The notes under the pieces: model-generated | Told to the model about the DNA's origin: nothing | Seen by the model: only the letters and a program-made list of their open reading frames with translations | Database searches by the model: none | Translations under genes and position numbers: made by a program | Part shown: positions 22,407 to 23,258 of the stretch, piece by piece | Layout: every line of letters starts with the position of its first letter | Position numbering within the stretch: position 1 is the stretch's first letter | NCBI GenBank assembly: GCA_038224055.1 | Contig: JBBRGO010000019.1 | Location: 1-23,258 of the forward strand | Length of the DNA: 23,258 bases | Reading direction: 5' to 3' | Origin: JBDSSS01 sp038224055 | GTDB lineage: Bacteria > Actinomycetota > Actinomycetes > Actinomycetales > Dermatophilaceae

Positions 22407-23251
22407 CCGACCGGCGCACCGGGCTGGCCGTCGTCGGGCTGACGGTCTACCCGGTCAAGTCCCTGGCCGGCGTCGCGGTCGACGCTGCCGCCGTCGACCG
22501 GCGTGGGCTGGTCGGCGACCGTCGCTGGGCCGTCGTCGACGAGCTGGGGAGCAAGGTGACCGCCCGCGAGGTGCCGGCCATGCTGGGGCTGCTGGCTCAT
22601 GCAGACGGGGCTGACGGCATACGACTCGTGGACCGCGACGGTGGGGCCGTCGCCGTCCGACCCGACCCGGCCGCCGACGTCGTGGCGGTTGCCTTCTCCG
22701 GGCAGGAGTGGGCCCGGCCCGGGGGCCCCGATGCCGACGCCTGGCTCTCGGTGCGCCTGGGGCGCCCCGTGCGGCTGGTGTGGCAGGAGGAGTCCGTGGC
22801 GCGGCCGATCCGGCCGGAGATGGGTGGCGAGGACGGCGACACCAACTCCTTCTCCGACGCCGCGCCCCTGCACGTCACGACGGAGGCCTCGCTCGACCGG
22901 CTCAACGGGTGGCTGGCGGAGTCGGACGTGCCCGGGAGCGGGCCCCTGGGGCACGACCGGTTCCGTCCGAACGTCGTCGTGGGCGGCGGCGGCGCCGCCT
23001 TCGAGGAGGACCGGTGGCGGTCGGTGCGCATCGGCGCGGTGGCCTACCGGGCGACGATGGTCTGCGACCGCTGCGTCATGACGACGGTCGACCGGACCAG
23101 CCTGCGCGGGGCGAAGGAGCCGATCCGGACCCTGGCCCGGCACCGTCGCTGGGAAGGCGCGACGTGGTTCGGCATCCGGCTCACGCCGGTCCTGCCGGTG
23201 CCGCCCGGCGCTGCGATCGCGGTCGGCGACGAGGTGGTGTCCGACCCCTGA
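22403..23251 (+). CDS. MOSC-domain molybdenum-cofactor protein (mARC/YcbX-like)
   Basis: MOSC proteins of this kind bind molybdenum cofactor and reduce N-hydroxylated compounds. The 282-residue protein has the N-terminal MOSC_N barrel with LTVYPVKSLAG (13-23) and GDRRWAVVDE, a middle part with DAAPLHVTTEASL and RFRPNVVV, and the core CDRCVMTTVD (Cys221, Cys224), where the second Cys corresponds to the Mo ligand of mammalian mARC (RC-x-x-TTVD). It ends with AIAVGDEVV, the usual last strand. I chose the GTG overlapping the upstream stop; the ATG at 22391 would add four residues. No reductase domain (2Fe-2S ferredoxin) is fused, so an electron partner must come from elsewhere. Confidence 0.9.
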   Translation: MTDRRTGLAVVGLTVYPVKSLAGVAVDAAAVDRRGLVGDRRWAVVDELGSKVTAREVPAMLGLLAHADGADGIRLVDRDGGAVAVRPDPAADVVAVAFSGQEWARPGGPDADAWLSVRLGRPVRLVWQEESVARPIRPEMGGEDGDTNSFSDAAPLHVTTEASLDRLNGWLAESDVPGSGPLGHDRFRPNVVVGGGGAAFEEDRWRSVRIGAVAYRATMVCDRCVMTTVDRTSLRGAKEPIRTLARHRRWEGATWFGIRLTPVLPVPPGAAIAVGDEVVSDP

Positions 23252-23258
23252 GTGCACT

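Overview
The window is about 23.3 kb of very GC-rich chromosome from an actinomycete. A Lys/Ala-tailed HU protein, an F420-pathway CofC/FbiD enzyme, many GTG starts, TANNNT promoters placed 6 nt before leaderless starts, and the gene order all point that way. The order hup - cofC - (plsC) - gpsA - ddl - DUF3515 - thiL - rpmB - DAK2 protein - recG - rsmD - coaD - DUF177 - rpmF - rnc - mutM broadly matches the conserved block known from mycobacteria and relatives. A Micrococcales member, perhaps Intrasporangiaceae, is my guess; no rRNA is present to prove it.

Layout. Positions 2-679 hold the 3' part of an HU gene, which meets a reverse cofC at a bidirectional terminator. Divergent from cofC is plsC-gpsA (1784-3576), for glycerophospholipid synthesis. 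It ends tail-to-tail on a reverse gamma-family PLP transsulfuration enzyme; the two TAG stops share one CTAG. That enzyme and ddl are divergent, 50 bp apart, each with a leaderless-type promoter. Next come a reverse pair (a stand-alone Lrp/AsnC effector domain, then a DUF3515 lipoprotein), forward thiL, a non-coding minisatellite, and reverse rpmB and a fructosamine-kinase-like gene.

From 9188 to 16896 everything is forward: a FakA-like DAK2 protein, recG, rsmD, coaD, then yceD-rpmF-rnc-mutM. Spacing is 0-10 bp inside each operon-like set. This block serves translation (L28, L32, RsmD, RNase III), DNA repair (RecG, MutM) and coenzyme A synthesis.

From 16918 onward the content is more accessory. 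A sodium:solute symporter and a 105-residue two-TM partner (reverse) diverge from an iron-type alcohol dehydrogenase that resembles hydroxyacid-oxoacid transhydrogenase. An M3 oligopeptidase follows, overlapping a MOSC-domain oxidoreductase by 4 nt.

I saw no mobile element, CRISPR array, tRNA or rRNA, and no gene-free stretch above 300 bases. Points most worth a second look: CofC fused to a degenerate cold-shock-like domain, the shortened transsulfuration enzyme, the probable CTG start of the DUF3515 gene, the two-period minisatellite after thiL, the fructosamine kinase without its usual N-terminal strands, and the symporter/two-TM/transhydrogenase cluster. No clearly undescribed multi-gene system is evident.
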